Positions 7,561 through 14,450 are shown, counted from the stretch's first letter. The stretch: 64,000 nt of DNA from Thalassococcus arenae (GCF_019104745.1 NZ_JAHRWL010000001.1:248001-312000), one strand, 5' to 3'. The notes: generated by a model from the letters alone, not told the origin. Numbers and translations are program-made.

Positions 7561-8370
7561 CTAAGACAGAGTTTCGGTCGAGGCAAAGAACATGGCCTGG
7601 CTGACAGCCGAACGCACCTGTTCTTCGAGATAGGGCTTGGAGATGAGGAAGGCCGGTTCGGGGCCTTTTCCGGTCAAAAGACGCTCAGGGAACGCGGTGA
7701 TGAAGATCACCGGACGGTCGCCGTCGCGGGCCAGCAGCCGATTGACCGCATCGATGCCGCTTGACCCATCGGCCAGTTGGATGTCCGACAAGATCAATTC
7801 AGGCTGATCGGTGGCGGCAAGATCCAGCGCTTCGGTCTCGGTTCTTGCGATGCCGGTCACCCGGTGGCCCATATCGGCCACGATGGTTTCCAGGTCCATC
7901 GCGATGACCGCTTCATCCTCGATGATCAATACCTTGCCGGACATCGCATCGTTCATCTCGGCGACGCCCGTGTCGATGAATTGCCGTGCCTCGGATTGAT
8001 CGACCTGCATCACCTGGCTGACCTGCGCCACCGTGAATTCCTCGATCGTGTGCAACAAGAGCGCTTCGCGGGTGTTTTCGGTCAACTTGCTCAGCCGCTT
8101 CTGCGCCCGCGCCGCCAATCCGATTTCGCCCTGTGCGTCGACAGGCATGCCGGAGCTGCTCCAGATCGCGTGGAACACGCGGAACAACGCGACCTTGGGG
8201 CCGAGATCGTCGGCGTAGAGGCTTCTGTCGCTCAGGATGGCTTCGAGCGTTGCCGCTGCATAGCGATCGCCGGTTTCCTGTTGGCCTGTCAAGGCGCGCG
8301 CGTAGCGCCGGAGATAAGGCAGGTTGGCTGCGATTTCCTGCGTGGTGTCCGCGATGGCCTGTTCCGACAT
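7561..8370 (-). CDS. phyR: PhyR: sigma-like/receiver anti-anti-sigma factor
   Basis: A 269-residue response regulator and master switch of the alphaproteobacterial general stress response. Residues 1-135 form a sigma-like domain resembling EcfG regions 2 and 4 (SKLTENTREALLLHTIEEFT, then VAQVSQVMQVDQSEAR). Residues 145-265 are a receiver with Asp196 in LILSDIQLADG, acidic pair ED151-152 and ISKPY. When phosphorylated, the receiver releases the sigma-like domain, which captures NepR and frees EcfG (known mechanism). GGAGGGACAC before ATG 8370 and the N-terminal domain boundary settle the start. It is driven by its own perfect EcfG promoter. It is separated from nepR-ecfG by about 5 kb, but kinase candidates lie at 21.5-24.6 kb. 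Confidence 0.96.
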   Translation of the reverse strand: MSEQAIADTTQEIAANLPYLRRYARALTGQQETGDRYAAATLEAILSDRSLYADDLGPKVALFRVFHAIWSSSGMPVDAQGEIGLAARAQKRLSKLTENTREALLLHTIEEFTVAQVSQVMQVDQSEARQFIDTGVAEMNDAMSGKVLIIEDEAVIAMDLETIVADMGHRVTGIARTETEALDLAATDQPELILSDIQLADGSSGIDAVNRLLARDGDRPVIFITAFPERLLTGKGPEPAFLISKPYLEEQVRSAVSQAMFFASTETLS

Positions 8371-8399
8371 GTGTCCCTCCAGTGTCTTGCATTGCATGA

Positions 8400-8424
8400 A
8401 ACGCACGACTTGCGTCTTGGTTCC
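8400..8424 (-). promoter_or_regulatory. EcfG-type promoter of phyR
   Basis: Minus strand GGAAC (8424-8420), N16, CGTT (8403-8400), perfect. Predicted leader about 22 nt. It closes a positive feedback loop: EcfG activates the gene for its own liberator. Confidence 0.9.
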
Positions 8425-8528
8425 ACGCATTTCTGAAAGGATGGCTCGAAGTCCCGGATCGGCAACCATGCGGACAAAAAACGAAGACGCGCCGCCTGTC
8501 CCGGTTGTGCAGGCATGCCCGCCCTGGT

Positions 8529-9197
8529 CTATCCGTCGCCCTCGCGCAAGATCCGCTCCGGGTCCACGCCGATACCGGTCAGCATCTCGCTTATCGCGTC
8601 CTCCATCGCTGGCGGACCGCAAAGATAGACAGGCGCTGCGGCCTTGCCGACAGCGGTGTCCAGCATTTCAGCGTCGATCCGATCGGCGAAGGGGGCATTG
8701 TCCTCGTCCGTCACGACGAATTGCACCTGCAATCCATCCAAGCTTTCCCAGAACGGACGCAAGATGATGTCTGCCGCGGTTCTGTTCGAGTATATCAGCC
8801 TGCAGCCGTCGAGCGTTCCCGAACGCGCGCGCGCCGCAAGGATGGGTATGAACGGTGTGATGCCCGCCCCGCCGGCGACGAACACGCCCGGCCCCTTGTC
8901 TTCGATCGCGCCCCAGGCATCGCCGATCAGGAAACGGTCGCCGGGCTGGGCGTGCCACAGTTCGGCGGTCACACCATCGCGGTCGCGGTAGCTCTTGATC
9001 GTGAAGGACAGCACATCGGCATCGGGATCGCTGGTGAAAGTAAACGGGCGCTTTTCCTCGCGCCAGCCGTCACGCTCCAACGACAATTCGGTCGCTTGCC
9101 CGGGTTGGAACGCGTAGCCATCCGGTTTGGAACACACATAGTGGCGGGTGTCCGGCGTCAGGGTCACGGTATCGAGCAGGATCAGCGCGTGGGTCAT
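8529..9197 (-). CDS. Ferredoxin-reductase-like FAD/NAD(P) oxidoreductase
   Basis: A 222-residue single-chain flavoprotein reductase of the ferredoxin-NADP reductase superfamily. The N-terminal FAD-binding barrel (residues 1-100) has the RPFTFTS motif (RxYS/T type). The C-terminal NAD(P) domain starts at about 105 with VFVAGGAGITPFIPIL and ends with YLCGPPAMEDAI. There is no ferredoxin, haem or FMN domain in the chain and no obvious electron acceptor beside it, so the partner is unknown. The start is ATG 9197, preceded closely by a perfect EcfG promoter (9225-9249). A stress-time electron donor, for example to a ferredoxin or globin, is inference. Confidence 0.85.
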   Translation of the reverse strand: MTHALILLDTVTLTPDTRHYVCSKPDGYAFQPGQATELSLERDGWREEKRPFTFTSDPDADVLSFTIKSYRDRDGVTAELWHAQPGDRFLIGDAWGAIEDKGPGVFVAGGAGITPFIPILAARARSGTLDGCRLIYSNRTAADIILRPFWESLDGLQVQFVVTDEDNAPFADRIDAEMLDTAVGKAAAPVYLCGPPAMEDAISEMLTGIGVDPERILREGDG

Positions 9198-9224
9198 GGA
9201 AGCTCCGTTGGTTGTTGCCGGGTC

Positions 9225-9249
9225 AACGGGTAACAGCGCGATGTGTTCC
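9225..9249 (-). promoter_or_regulatory. EcfG-type promoter of the FAD reductase gene
   Basis: Minus strand GGAAC (9249-9245), N16, CGTT (9228-9225), perfect. Predicted leader about 20 nt. Confidence 0.86.
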
Positions 9250-9422
9250 GGCGGCGGCGCAGAAAGCCGCCGATCGCGCTGCTTGTCGACCGCGATGCCC
9301 GCAGTCACGCCAATCGCGCGGATGCGCCCCGTCGGCAGGCCCGGTGACTGGCAAGTGCCGAACCGCGGAACCGCCGTTGCCTTTGGCAAACTCTGTCGCC
9401 GCCAGATTTCTTGTCGAAAATC

Positions 9423-9447
9423 GGAACCTTTGAAACGCGGCTTGGTT
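9423..9447 (+). promoter_or_regulatory. EcfG-type promoter of the PRC-barrel gene (one -10 mismatch)
   Basis: GGAAC (9423-9427), N16, GGTT (9444-9447) in place of CGTT. The predicted leader of about 26 nt and good spacing support it despite the mismatch. Confidence 0.65.
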
Positions 9448-9480
9448 GAACCGGCATAACCGAAACCAACGGAGGTTGAC

Positions 9481-9945
9481 ATGAAATTCCTTACTTCCAC
9501 GACCCTGTGCGTCTTGCTCGTCTCGACTGCGGCCTTGGCCGACAGCCATGCCGCCACGACCATGACCGAAACGGCCGACAAGTCCGAAATGTCGATGGAC
9601 GGCGCAGATCTGATCCGCACTCGCGACATCACTGGTGGCACCATCTACACGATCGCCGCCGTGGATGACGCAGGCTGGGAAATGGACTGGGCATTTGCCG
9701 ACATGCAGGACAACCTGACCGAAATCGGCGAGATCGAGGACATCGTTCTGAGCAGGTCCGGCGAGTTCAAGGGCATCGTCGCCGAAATCGGCGGGTTCCT
9801 CGATATCGGCGACAAGCACGTCATGCTGCCGGTGGGCGATGTCAAGCTGGTTGCCGTCGACGATACCACCTATGCCTACGTGACACGTCTGAGCGAGGAA
9901 CAGCTTGAGCAGATGGAAAGCGTCGACGAAGGTTTCTGGAACTGA
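9481..9945 (+). CDS. Exported PRC-barrel domain protein
   Basis: A 154-residue periplasmic protein. Signal peptide at residues 1-20 with cleavage near ALA-DS. A Met/Thr-rich linker follows. A PRC-barrel domain lies at about 60-135, with the small beta-barrel pattern EIGEIEDIVLSRSGEFKGIV, then DKHVMLPVGDVKLV. PRC-barrel proteins of this exported type are common among alphaproteobacterial stress genes; the molecular role is unknown. ACGGAGG precedes ATG 9481. A near-consensus EcfG promoter lies upstream and a textbook terminator downstream, so it is monocistronic. Confidence 0.85.
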   Translation: MKFLTSTTLCVLLVSTAALADSHAATTMTETADKSEMSMDGADLIRTRDITGGTIYTIAAVDDAGWEMDWAFADMQDNLTEIGEIEDIVLSRSGEFKGIVAEIGGFLDIGDKHVMLPVGDVKLVAVDDTTYAYVTRLSEEQLEQMESVDEGFWN

Positions 9946-9967
9946 TCGCCGACACGCTGCAAACAAA

Positions 9968-9995
9968 GGGGTCGGGTCGCACCGACCCCTTTTTT
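9968..9995 (+). terminator. Rho-independent terminator after the PRC-barrel gene
   Basis: An 8-bp GC-rich stem (9968-9975 with 9982-9989), extendable by three A-T pairs, 6-nt loop, followed by six T residues at 9990-9995. Confidence 0.9.
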
Positions 9996-10101
9996 CCACC
10001 CGTTCACCATTTTGCATTCGCCCGGCACGCGTACCGAACCTAGAGTGTCGGGCACCAAGACAGGCCGTCGCGATGCGACGACATCGCCGGAAGGCCGGAC
10101 C

Positions 10102-10827
10102 ATGACGACGAAATGCGAAGATTGTCCGCTGCGCCCGCTGTCGCAATTCCTGCGTTTCTCCGCCGAAGAACTGGCCTTCATGGAACGTTTCAAGACCGGC
10201 GAAATGCAGGTTCAACCGGGAACGCACCTGCTGACCCAAGGCACGCGGTCGCCGCAATTGTTCACCACCCTGTCCGGCCTCGGCCTGCGTCACAAGACGC
10301 TGGTCGACGGATCGCGGCAGGTCATCAGCTTTGTCATGCCCGGCGATTTCCTGGGATTGCAGGCCGGCGTGATGGGCGAGATGGGCCATTCGGTCGAGGC
10401 GGTCACCGACATGACCCTGTGCGTTTTCAACCGGGCCGACATCTGGTCGCTGTTCAAGACCCTGCCGGAGCGCGGCTATGCGCTGGCGCATCTTGCGGCG
10501 ATCGAGGAACAATTCCTGGGCGACGCGCTGGCCACCGTCGGACAGAGGCCTGCCTATGACAAGATCGCCTGGGCGATGGCGCGCTATTTTCATCGCGCAA
10601 AGGCGGTCGGAATAGCCAAAGGGAACACCTGCCCCCTGCCCTTCCGGCAGCAGCACCTGGCCGACGCGCTTGGCCTGTCGCTGGTGCACACCAACAAGGT
10701 TCTGGGTCGGCTGCGCAAGGAAGGCGTCCTGGTCTGGACCGATGACGTCCTGACGATCCGAGACATGGACCGGCTCGAGCAGATCGCGGCGCTCGACGAC
10801 GGGCCGCCACCCAGGCCACTGATCTGA
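10102..10827 (+). CDS. Crp/Fnr-family transcription regulator
   Basis: A 241-residue regulator. A cyclic-nucleotide-type beta-roll sensor covers residues 25-135 (QPGTHLLTQGTRSPQLFTTL, then VISFVMPGDFLGL). A long dimerisation helix follows, then a winged helix-turn-helix at about 165-225 (RQQHLADALGLSLVHTNKVL). The N-terminus has a CxxC pair (Cys5, Cys8), but the four-cysteine set needed for an Fnr-type 4Fe-4S cluster is not evident, so oxygen sensing by Fe-S is unlikely. The effector is unknown. The start is ATG 10102. No EcfG box was found upstream. Confidence 0.88.
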   Translation: MTTKCEDCPLRPLSQFLRFSAEELAFMERFKTGEMQVQPGTHLLTQGTRSPQLFTTLSGLGLRHKTLVDGSRQVISFVMPGDFLGLQAGVMGEMGHSVEAVTDMTLCVFNRADIWSLFKTLPERGYALAHLAAIEEQFLGDALATVGQRPAYDKIAWAMARYFHRAKAVGIAKGNTCPLPFRQQHLADALGLSLVHTNKVLGRLRKEGVLVWTDDVLTIRDMDRLEQIAALDDGPPPRPLI

Positions 10828-10830
10828 ACG

Positions 10831-10855
10831 GGAACAATTCCTGTGCCTTCGCGTT
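10831..10855 (+). promoter_or_regulatory. EcfG-type promoter of the small membrane protein
   Basis: GGAAC (10831-10835), N16, CGTT (10852-10855), perfect, starting 3 nt after the crp-like stop. Predicted leader about 20 nt. Confidence 0.88.
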
Positions 10856-10882
10856 CTCGTTGCTGCAACCAAGGAGAACACG

Positions 10883-11080
10883 ATGTCACCACCCGATACC
10901 AATCTCGAAGTCCAGAAGCGCCGTCACAAACCCGCGCTCTGGGGCATCGTCGCGGTGGTGATCTTCGCCGCGATCCTGCTGTTCGGTCTGCTGGTCGTTC
11001 TGGCCGAACGCGGGAACGCGCCACAAGGCGCCGACACGCAGATCGAATTTCCGGTCCTTCCCACGCCCCCGTCAGACTGA
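10883..11080 (+). CDS. Small single-span membrane protein, GSR-controlled
   Basis: A 65-residue protein with a basic cytoplasmic N-terminus (VQKRRHKP), one transmembrane helix at about residues 19-41 (WGIVAVVIFAAILLFGLLVV) and a short acidic/proline-rich tail ending FPVLPTPPSD. AAGGAGAACACG before ATG 10883 and a perfect EcfG promoter 28 nt upstream show that it is a real gene. No family is recognised. It may be an envelope-stress or regulatory small protein; function unknown. Confidence 0.8.
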   Translation: MSPPDTNLEVQKRRHKPALWGIVAVVIFAAILLFGLLVVLAERGNAPQGADTQIEFPVLPTPPSD

Positions 11081-11126
11081 CCGTCGCAATCGAATGGCTC
11101 CGGTCCCGGAAATGTCGCCCGACGCG

Positions 11127-11151
11127 GGAACCGATGACGCGGGCGCGCGTT
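11127..11151 (+). promoter_or_regulatory. Orphan EcfG-type promoter (candidate sRNA)
   Basis: GGAAC (11127-11131), N16, CGTT (11148-11151), perfect. No open frame follows before the convergent topoisomerase gene ends at 11256. Confidence 0.8.
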
Positions 11152-11156
11152 TGATC

Positions 11157-11251
11157 AGGGAAGCGTGATACCTCGTCGCTTCCGGCCGCGAAGACCCAAC
11201 GATCCGGCCATCTCCCCCACGGCCCCTGCGCGTTTGGCGTGGGGGCCGTTT
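11157..11251 (+). ncRNA. Candidate EcfG-dependent small RNA
   Basis: A predicted transcript of about 90-95 nt begins 6-9 nt after the orphan promoter. It folds into a 5' hairpin with a perfect 7-bp stem (11159-11165 with 11177-11183, 11-nt loop), a single-stranded linker, then a C-rich/G-rich hairpin (11214-11221 with 11238-11245) followed by three T residues. No start codon with a ribosome-binding site lies in it. Stress-sigma-controlled sRNAs exist in alphaproteobacteria (GsrN of Caulobacter is one), but homology to GsrN was not established here. The call rests on promoter plus structure and is an inference. Confidence 0.5.
11214..11251. terminator. Hairpin between convergent transcripts
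   Basis: Stem CCCCCACG/CGTGGGGG (11214-11221 with 11238-11245), 16-nt loop; an alternative GGCCCC/GGGGCC pairing overlaps. It lies just after the stop of the minus-strand topoisomerase gene and could end transcripts from both sides. The U-tract is weak. Confidence 0.55.
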
Positions 11252-11255
11252 CGCA

Positions 11256-12230
11256 TCACCCACGCAGAAACCGCAACAAAGCCCGTTCGCCCGCCCGCCA
11301 GCCGCGATCGGGCGACCAATCCATGCCATCCGGCTCCGCGCGCGCGCCGTCGCGTCCGGCTTCGGCCAAGCTCAGGATTTTCGGATGGACATAGCTGTTG
11401 CGGGCGACGGTCGGCGTATTGTGCAGACGCTCGGCGGCGGCCCGCGCCATCGCCTTGATCGTCACCGGGGCATTGGACCGGAGCGTACAGAACGCCGCGT
11501 GACTGCCAGCCCAGGTGCGCAGCGCCTTGGGGGTGACCTGCTCTCCACAGAGCCGGGCCAGAATCTCGGTCAGATGCTCCGAGCGCACCGAAAGGTGGCG
11601 CCCGTCACCGGCGTCGTACACGAAGATTTCCGGCCCGGGCAGATCGGCAAAGCGTTCGAAAACGCGCGCCAGAGCCGGGCCGCGCAACATCTTTTGCACA
11701 AGCTGCCCGCCTTTCGCGCGATAGCGCAGCACCACATTCGATCCATCGACCGAGACATGACGCCCCCGCAGCGTTGTCGCCCCGAAGCTTTTGTTTTCTT
11801 TCGTATAGTTCTCGTTTCCCGGGCGCATCGACGCGCGGTCGATCAACGCCAGAACCGCTGCGACGGCCGTGTCGCGGGCACCGATATCGCCGGCCAACTG
11901 GCGCGATATCCACGCCCGCAGCGTTGGCAGCGCCTCTCCCACCTCCGGCAGCGCCTGGTATTTCCTTTCGGATCGAAGCGCCTGCCAATCGGGATTGTAG
12001 CGGTACTGCTTTCTGCCCTTCGCATCCCGGCCCGTCGCCCAAAGGTGACCTTGGGCAAGCGGGCTCATCCAGACATCGTCATAGGCCGGCGGCACCGCCA
12101 TGCGCGCAAGCCGTTCGCGTTCGGTCTGGCAATCGATCCGCGTCCCGTCCGGCGCGACATAGCTGAAGCCCCGGCCCCGTCTTTCGCGGCGGATGCCGGG
12201 GCGGCTGTCGGGATAATAACGGATGCTCAC
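11256..12230 (-). CDS. Type IB DNA topoisomerase
   Basis: A 324-residue bacterial/poxvirus-like topoisomerase IB, which relaxes supercoils by a transient 3'-phosphotyrosyl bond. The N-terminal DNA-binding part (1-85) contains RGRGFSYVAPDG; the catalytic domain covers 100-300. Active-site candidates are in DRASMRPGNENY (Arg136), YRAKGG (Lys173), KALRTW (Arg238) and the tyrosine in VARNSYVHP (Tyr280). It starts with GTG 12230, overlapping the stop of the upstream DUF2383-like gene (GTGA), so it depends on the EcfG promoter at 12709-12733. Its presence in a stress operon suggests DNA topology maintenance during stress; that part is inference. Confidence 0.92.
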   Translation of the reverse strand: MSIRYYPDSRPGIRRERRGRGFSYVAPDGTRIDCQTERERLARMAVPPAYDDVWMSPLAQGHLWATGRDAKGRKQYRYNPDWQALRSERKYQALPEVGEALPTLRAWISRQLAGDIGARDTAVAAVLALIDRASMRPGNENYTKENKSFGATTLRGRHVSVDGSNVVLRYRAKGGQLVQKMLRGPALARVFERFADLPGPEIFVYDAGDGRHLSVRSEHLTEILARLCGEQVTPKALRTWAGSHAAFCTLRSNAPVTIKAMARAAAERLHNTPTVARNSYVHPKILSLAEAGRDGARAEPDGMDWSPDRGWRAGERALLRFLRG

Positions 12231-12673
12231 ACTTTCGCGGTCCGGTCCAGCAACGACACCAGTTCGTCGCGCATCGCTCGCAGCCCTTTTCGCACCGACG
12301 GATGTTCGACGGCGCCGATCGCGTCGTCGAAGGCCGCCAGCACATGCTTTTCGCTTTCCCGCAGCCGGGGCATCGCGTCATCGTCGGTACCGCTCGGAAG
12401 GGCACGTGCGGCGACCACCGACCAGTTCAACGCCGTCATGAAAGACCCTTGCCGAGTCGGGTCCAACCCGGCCTCCGACATCAACCGGCGCAATCGGTCG
12501 GCATGATCGTCGTGCAGGTCGTGGAATTTCCGGGCCGCCGGCGCGAAATCGCCGTCCGCCCCGTCGACCAGCATCCTGACACCGTTCCCTGTATCGATGA
12601 TGCGCACCAGCAGCCTGTCCAGCAATCCCTTGGCGGTTTCAAGGGTGCCTTCGGTGGCAAAGGCGACGTTCAT
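12227..12673 (-). CDS. DUF2383/PA2169-like four-helix-bundle protein
   Basis: A 148-residue, all-helical, soluble protein. The pattern of an N-terminal helix (AKGLLDRLLVRIIDTGNGVR), a second helix rich in His/Asp (ARKFHDLHDDHADRLRRLM) and a G-x-x-P-x-x-x-G-S-F segment resembles the ferritin-like PA2169/DUF2383 bundle proteins. Possible metal-ligand residues (His, Asp, Glu) are spread over helices 2-4, but no complete di-iron motif is certain. The start is ATG 12673, followed by the topoisomerase gene with overlap. A perfect EcfG promoter lies about 28 nt upstream of the predicted leader end. Function unknown. Confidence 0.7.
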   Translation of the reverse strand: MNVAFATEGTLETAKGLLDRLLVRIIDTGNGVRMLVDGADGDFAPAARKFHDLHDDHADRLRRLMSEAGLDPTRQGSFMTALNWSVVAARALPSGTDDDAMPRLRESEKHVLAAFDDAIGAVEHPSVRKGLRAMRDELVSLLDRTAKV

Positions 12674-12708
12674 GGCGTGTCTCCTGACTGACTGTCCTGC
12701 ATGGCGAA

Positions 12709-12733
12709 AACGGATCGGACGGCGTCTGGTTCC
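12709..12733 (-). promoter_or_regulatory. EcfG-type promoter of the DUF2383-topoisomerase IB operon
   Basis: Minus strand GGAAC (12733-12729), N16, CGTT (12712-12709), perfect. Predicted leader about 28 nt. Confidence 0.88.
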
Positions 12734-12765
12734 GCTTTTCCCGGCAAGGAAAGCAAAACGGCACG

Positions 12766-12790
12766 GGAACAAACGGCGCGAATGATCGTT
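12766..12790 (+). promoter_or_regulatory. EcfG-type promoter of the DUF1328-DUF883 operon
   Basis: GGAAC (12766-12770), N16, CGTT (12787-12790), perfect. Predicted leader about 48 nt. Divergent from the promoter at 12709-12733. Confidence 0.88.
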
Positions 12791-12845
12791 GACCCTGCAG
12801 ACGCGCCCGTCCGACGGGCGCAAGCACACAGCAAAGGAGAAAACC

Positions 12846-13007
12846 ATGCTTGGATGGGCCATCACGTTTCTTATCGTCGCCCTGATCGCCGCGGTTCTTG
12901 GCTTTGGCGGCATCGCCGGCGCATCGGCCGGCATCGCGCAGATCCTGTTCGTGATCTTCCTCATTCTGTTCGTCGTGTCCCTGGTGATGCGCGCGGCTCG
13001 ACGCTGA
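12846..13007 (+). CDS. DUF1328/UPF0391 small membrane protein
   Basis: A 53-residue protein with two hydrophobic helices separated by a Gly/Ala-rich turn ([20 protein letters not shown]), the hallmark of the DUF1328 (YtjA-like, UPF0391) family. It ends with a basic MRAARR tail. These small inner-membrane proteins recur in stress regulons; their function is unknown. AAAGGAG upstream supports ATG 12846. First gene of a two-gene unit with the YqjD-like protein, driven by a perfect EcfG promoter. Confidence 0.9.
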   Translation: MLGWAITFLIVALIAAVLGFGGIAGASAGIAQILFVIFLILFVVSLVMRAARR

Positions 13008-13056
13008 CCGCGCCCCTGCCGCAACCCAGCCACACCGTATTCGAAAGGTGACAGAC

Positions 13057-13332
13057 ATGAGCAAAGCATCCGAAACCACCCGCCCGTCGAATGGCAAATC
13101 CGCTTCGGGTCACGACGCCGAGGGCGTGTTGGAGGCGGCAAAGGATCAGGCGCGCGAAACCGCCGATTACGCCCGGGCCGCCGCGCAGACCGCCGTCGAC
13201 AAGGTGTCGTCAGAGGCCGACCGGTTGACGGCACAGTCCACCGATTTCATCCGCGCCAATCCCGGGCTGGCAGTGGCCGGCGCGCTCGGGCTGGGCGTGC
13301 TGCTGGGCCTGGCCTTGCGCGAACGGTACTGA
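13057..13332 (+). CDS. ElaB/YqjD-like (DUF883-type) tail-anchored protein
   Basis: A 91-residue protein with a long amphipathic helix (residues 20-65, rich in Ala, Glu, Asp and Lys), then FIRANPGLAVAGALGLGVLL and an RERY end. The order 'long helix, short NPGLA turn, C-terminal membrane anchor' is that of the ElaB/YqjD/YgaM group, which in E. coli are stationary-phase inner-membrane proteins that bind ribosomes. The ATG at 13057 is preferred over the GTG at 13048 because AAAGGTG sits at ribosome-binding distance. A strong terminator follows. Confidence 0.85.
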   Translation: MSKASETTRPSNGKSASGHDAEGVLEAAKDQARETADYARAAAQTAVDKVSSEADRLTAQSTDFIRANPGLAVAGALGLGVLLGLALRERY

Positions 13333-13350
13333 CGTTCATCGGAACGAGGA

Positions 13351-13378
13351 AAGCCGCGGCCCGTGCCGCGGCTTTTTT
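13351..13378 (+). terminator. Rho-independent terminator after the DUF883-type gene
   Basis: A perfect 10-bp stem AAGCCGCGGC/GCCGCGGCTT (13351-13360 with 13365-13374), 4-nt loop CCGT, T-run through 13378. Confidence 0.92.
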
Positions 13379-13432
13379 CTGTGCTTGTCGCGCGGGGCCC
13401 GGGGGCGGTCACGCGCCCCTGGGGAACCCGTC

Positions 13433-13993
13433 TCAGGCGGCACGGCGCCGGACCTGCCCGGTTTCGACCTGTGCGATGATGGCAGAGACGAACGCCTCGA
13501 TATCGTCGGGCGAACGGCTTGTGATGATGCCGCCATGGTTGACGACCGGCAGATCCAGCCACCGCGCGCCGGCGTTCTGAAGGTCCGTCTTGATCGACGG
13601 ATAGGATGTCGCCTCGCAGCCCGAAACCGCGCCGATCTCGATCAGCAGTCAGGGCGCATGGCAGATCGCGGCGCAGGTCTTGCCCGCGTCATGCATCGCC
13701 TTGATGATCGCCAGCGCGACGGCATCGGTGCGCAGCAGGTCCGGGTTGATCTGGCCGCCGGGCAGTATCAGCGCATCGTACATGTCGGCCTTCACGTCCT
13801 CGAAGGCGAGATCGACCGCCACCTCGCGCCCCCAATCGCTGCCTTGCCAGCCCTTGATAGACTTGCCATCCGGCGAGGCGACGTCAACGGCCGCGCCCGC
13901 CGCGATCAGCATGTCGCGGGGCTTTTCCAGTTCGCTTTGTTCGAAACCGTGGGTCGCGATGATCAAGACTTTTGCCTGGGATATCTCCGGCAT
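13433..13993 (-). pseudogene. PfpI/DJ-1-family gene interrupted by an in-frame TGA
   Basis: Read through, this is a 186-codon PfpI/DJ-1 (class-I GAT-like deglycase/protease) protein: KVLIIATHGFEQSELEKPRD near the N-terminus, the nucleophile elbow AAICHAP, and after the stop LLIEIGAVSGCEATSYPSIK, then TDLQNAGARWLDLPVV and TSRSPDDIEAF. The TGA at 13651-13649 (codon 115) stands exactly where the family has the Trp of HAPWLL, so one G-to-A change explains it. No frameshift is present and the downstream half is intact. As written, a 114-residue product ends two residues after the catalytic His. An EcfG promoter at 14049-14074 still precedes it. A recent nonsense mutation or a sequencing error is most likely; recoding is less so. 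Confidence 0.85.
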
Positions 13994-14048
13994 GGATCGT
14001 CTCCTGTTCTGTTGCGGAAACCGGCGGTCGGAACCGCCTTGCAGATCA

Positions 14049-14074
14049 AACGGCGCAGTGACCGTTTCCGTTCC
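14049..14074 (-). promoter_or_regulatory. EcfG-type promoter of the PfpI gene
   Basis: Minus strand GGAAC (14074-14070), N17, CGTT (14052-14049). Predicted leader about 48 nt before ATG 13993. Its -35 box is only 2 bp from that of the divergent promoter. Confidence 0.78.
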
Positions 14075-14076
14075 GT

Positions 14077-14101
14077 GGAACCTTTCGACATGTCGCACGT
14101 T
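14077..14101 (+). promoter_or_regulatory. EcfG-type promoter of the PLDc_N small protein gene
   Basis: GGAAC (14077-14081), N16, CGTT (14098-14101), perfect. Predicted leader about 27 nt. Confidence 0.88.
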
Positions 14102-14135
14102 TTTCCCCCACAACCGCAACAAGAAGGAACGCGTC

Positions 14136-14321
14136 ATGGAATATGGTCTTGTCGGTCTGCTGATCCTGGTCGCCAACATCTACGCCATCTATCAGACCCT
14201 CGCCTCCGGGGCGTCGACTGCGGCTAAGTTGATCTGGACCCTGGTCATTCTGGTTCTGCCGGTGCTGGGCTTCATCGCATGGCTGATCGCGGGCCCGCGT
14301 GCGCCGGCCGTGCGCGCCTGA
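14136..14321 (+). CDS. PLDc_N-type small membrane protein
   Basis: A 61-residue protein with two transmembrane helices (residues 4-22 and 32-52). The second contains LIWTLVILVLPVLGFIAWLI, the signature of the phospholipase D/nuclease N-terminal (PLDc_N) motif, which here stands alone without a catalytic domain. Such stand-alone proteins are short integral-membrane stress proteins of unknown function. AAGAAGGAACGCGTC precedes ATG 14136. Perfect EcfG promoter upstream and terminator downstream. Confidence 0.87.
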   Translation: MEYGLVGLLILVANIYAIYQTLASGASTAAKLIWTLVILVLPVLGFIAWLIAGPRAPAVRA

Positions 14322-14343
14322 ACCCAATCGCCCGACGAAAGCC

Positions 14344-14373
14344 AACCCGGCGTCTGACAACGCCGGGTTTTTT
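14344..14373 (+). terminator. Rho-independent terminator after the PLDc_N gene
   Basis: A perfect 10-bp stem AACCCGGCGT/ACGCCGGGTT (14344-14353 with 14360-14369), 6-nt loop CTGACA, T-run to 14373. Confidence 0.93.
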
Positions 14374-14393
14374 GCATTCCGTCGTCGCGTTTC

Positions 14394-14418
14394 GGAACCA
14401 TCGCCGCGACCCGGCGTT
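14394..14418 (+). promoter_or_regulatory. EcfG-type promoter of the four-gene envelope operon
   Basis: GGAAC (14394-14398), N16, CGTT (14415-14418), perfect. Predicted leader about 25 nt before 14451. It should drive all four genes to 17174, which overlap or abut. Confidence 0.9.
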
Positions 14419-14450
14419 GAAAGACCAACCCAACAGAACGGAGGTACGAC

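Noticed and set aside
10102-10827. Fnr-type oxygen sensor with an Fe-S cluster
   Set aside because: Only a CxxC pair is at the N-terminus and the required four-cysteine pattern is not met.
13341-13365. GGAAC-N16-CGTG after the DUF883-type gene
   Set aside because: The -10 half lies inside a strong terminator hairpin and no gene follows on that strand.
13649-13651. TGA as selenocysteine or tryptophan recoding in the PfpI gene
   Set aside because: TGA is used as a normal stop throughout the window, the family has Trp rather than Cys at this site, and no SECIS-like stem is evident.
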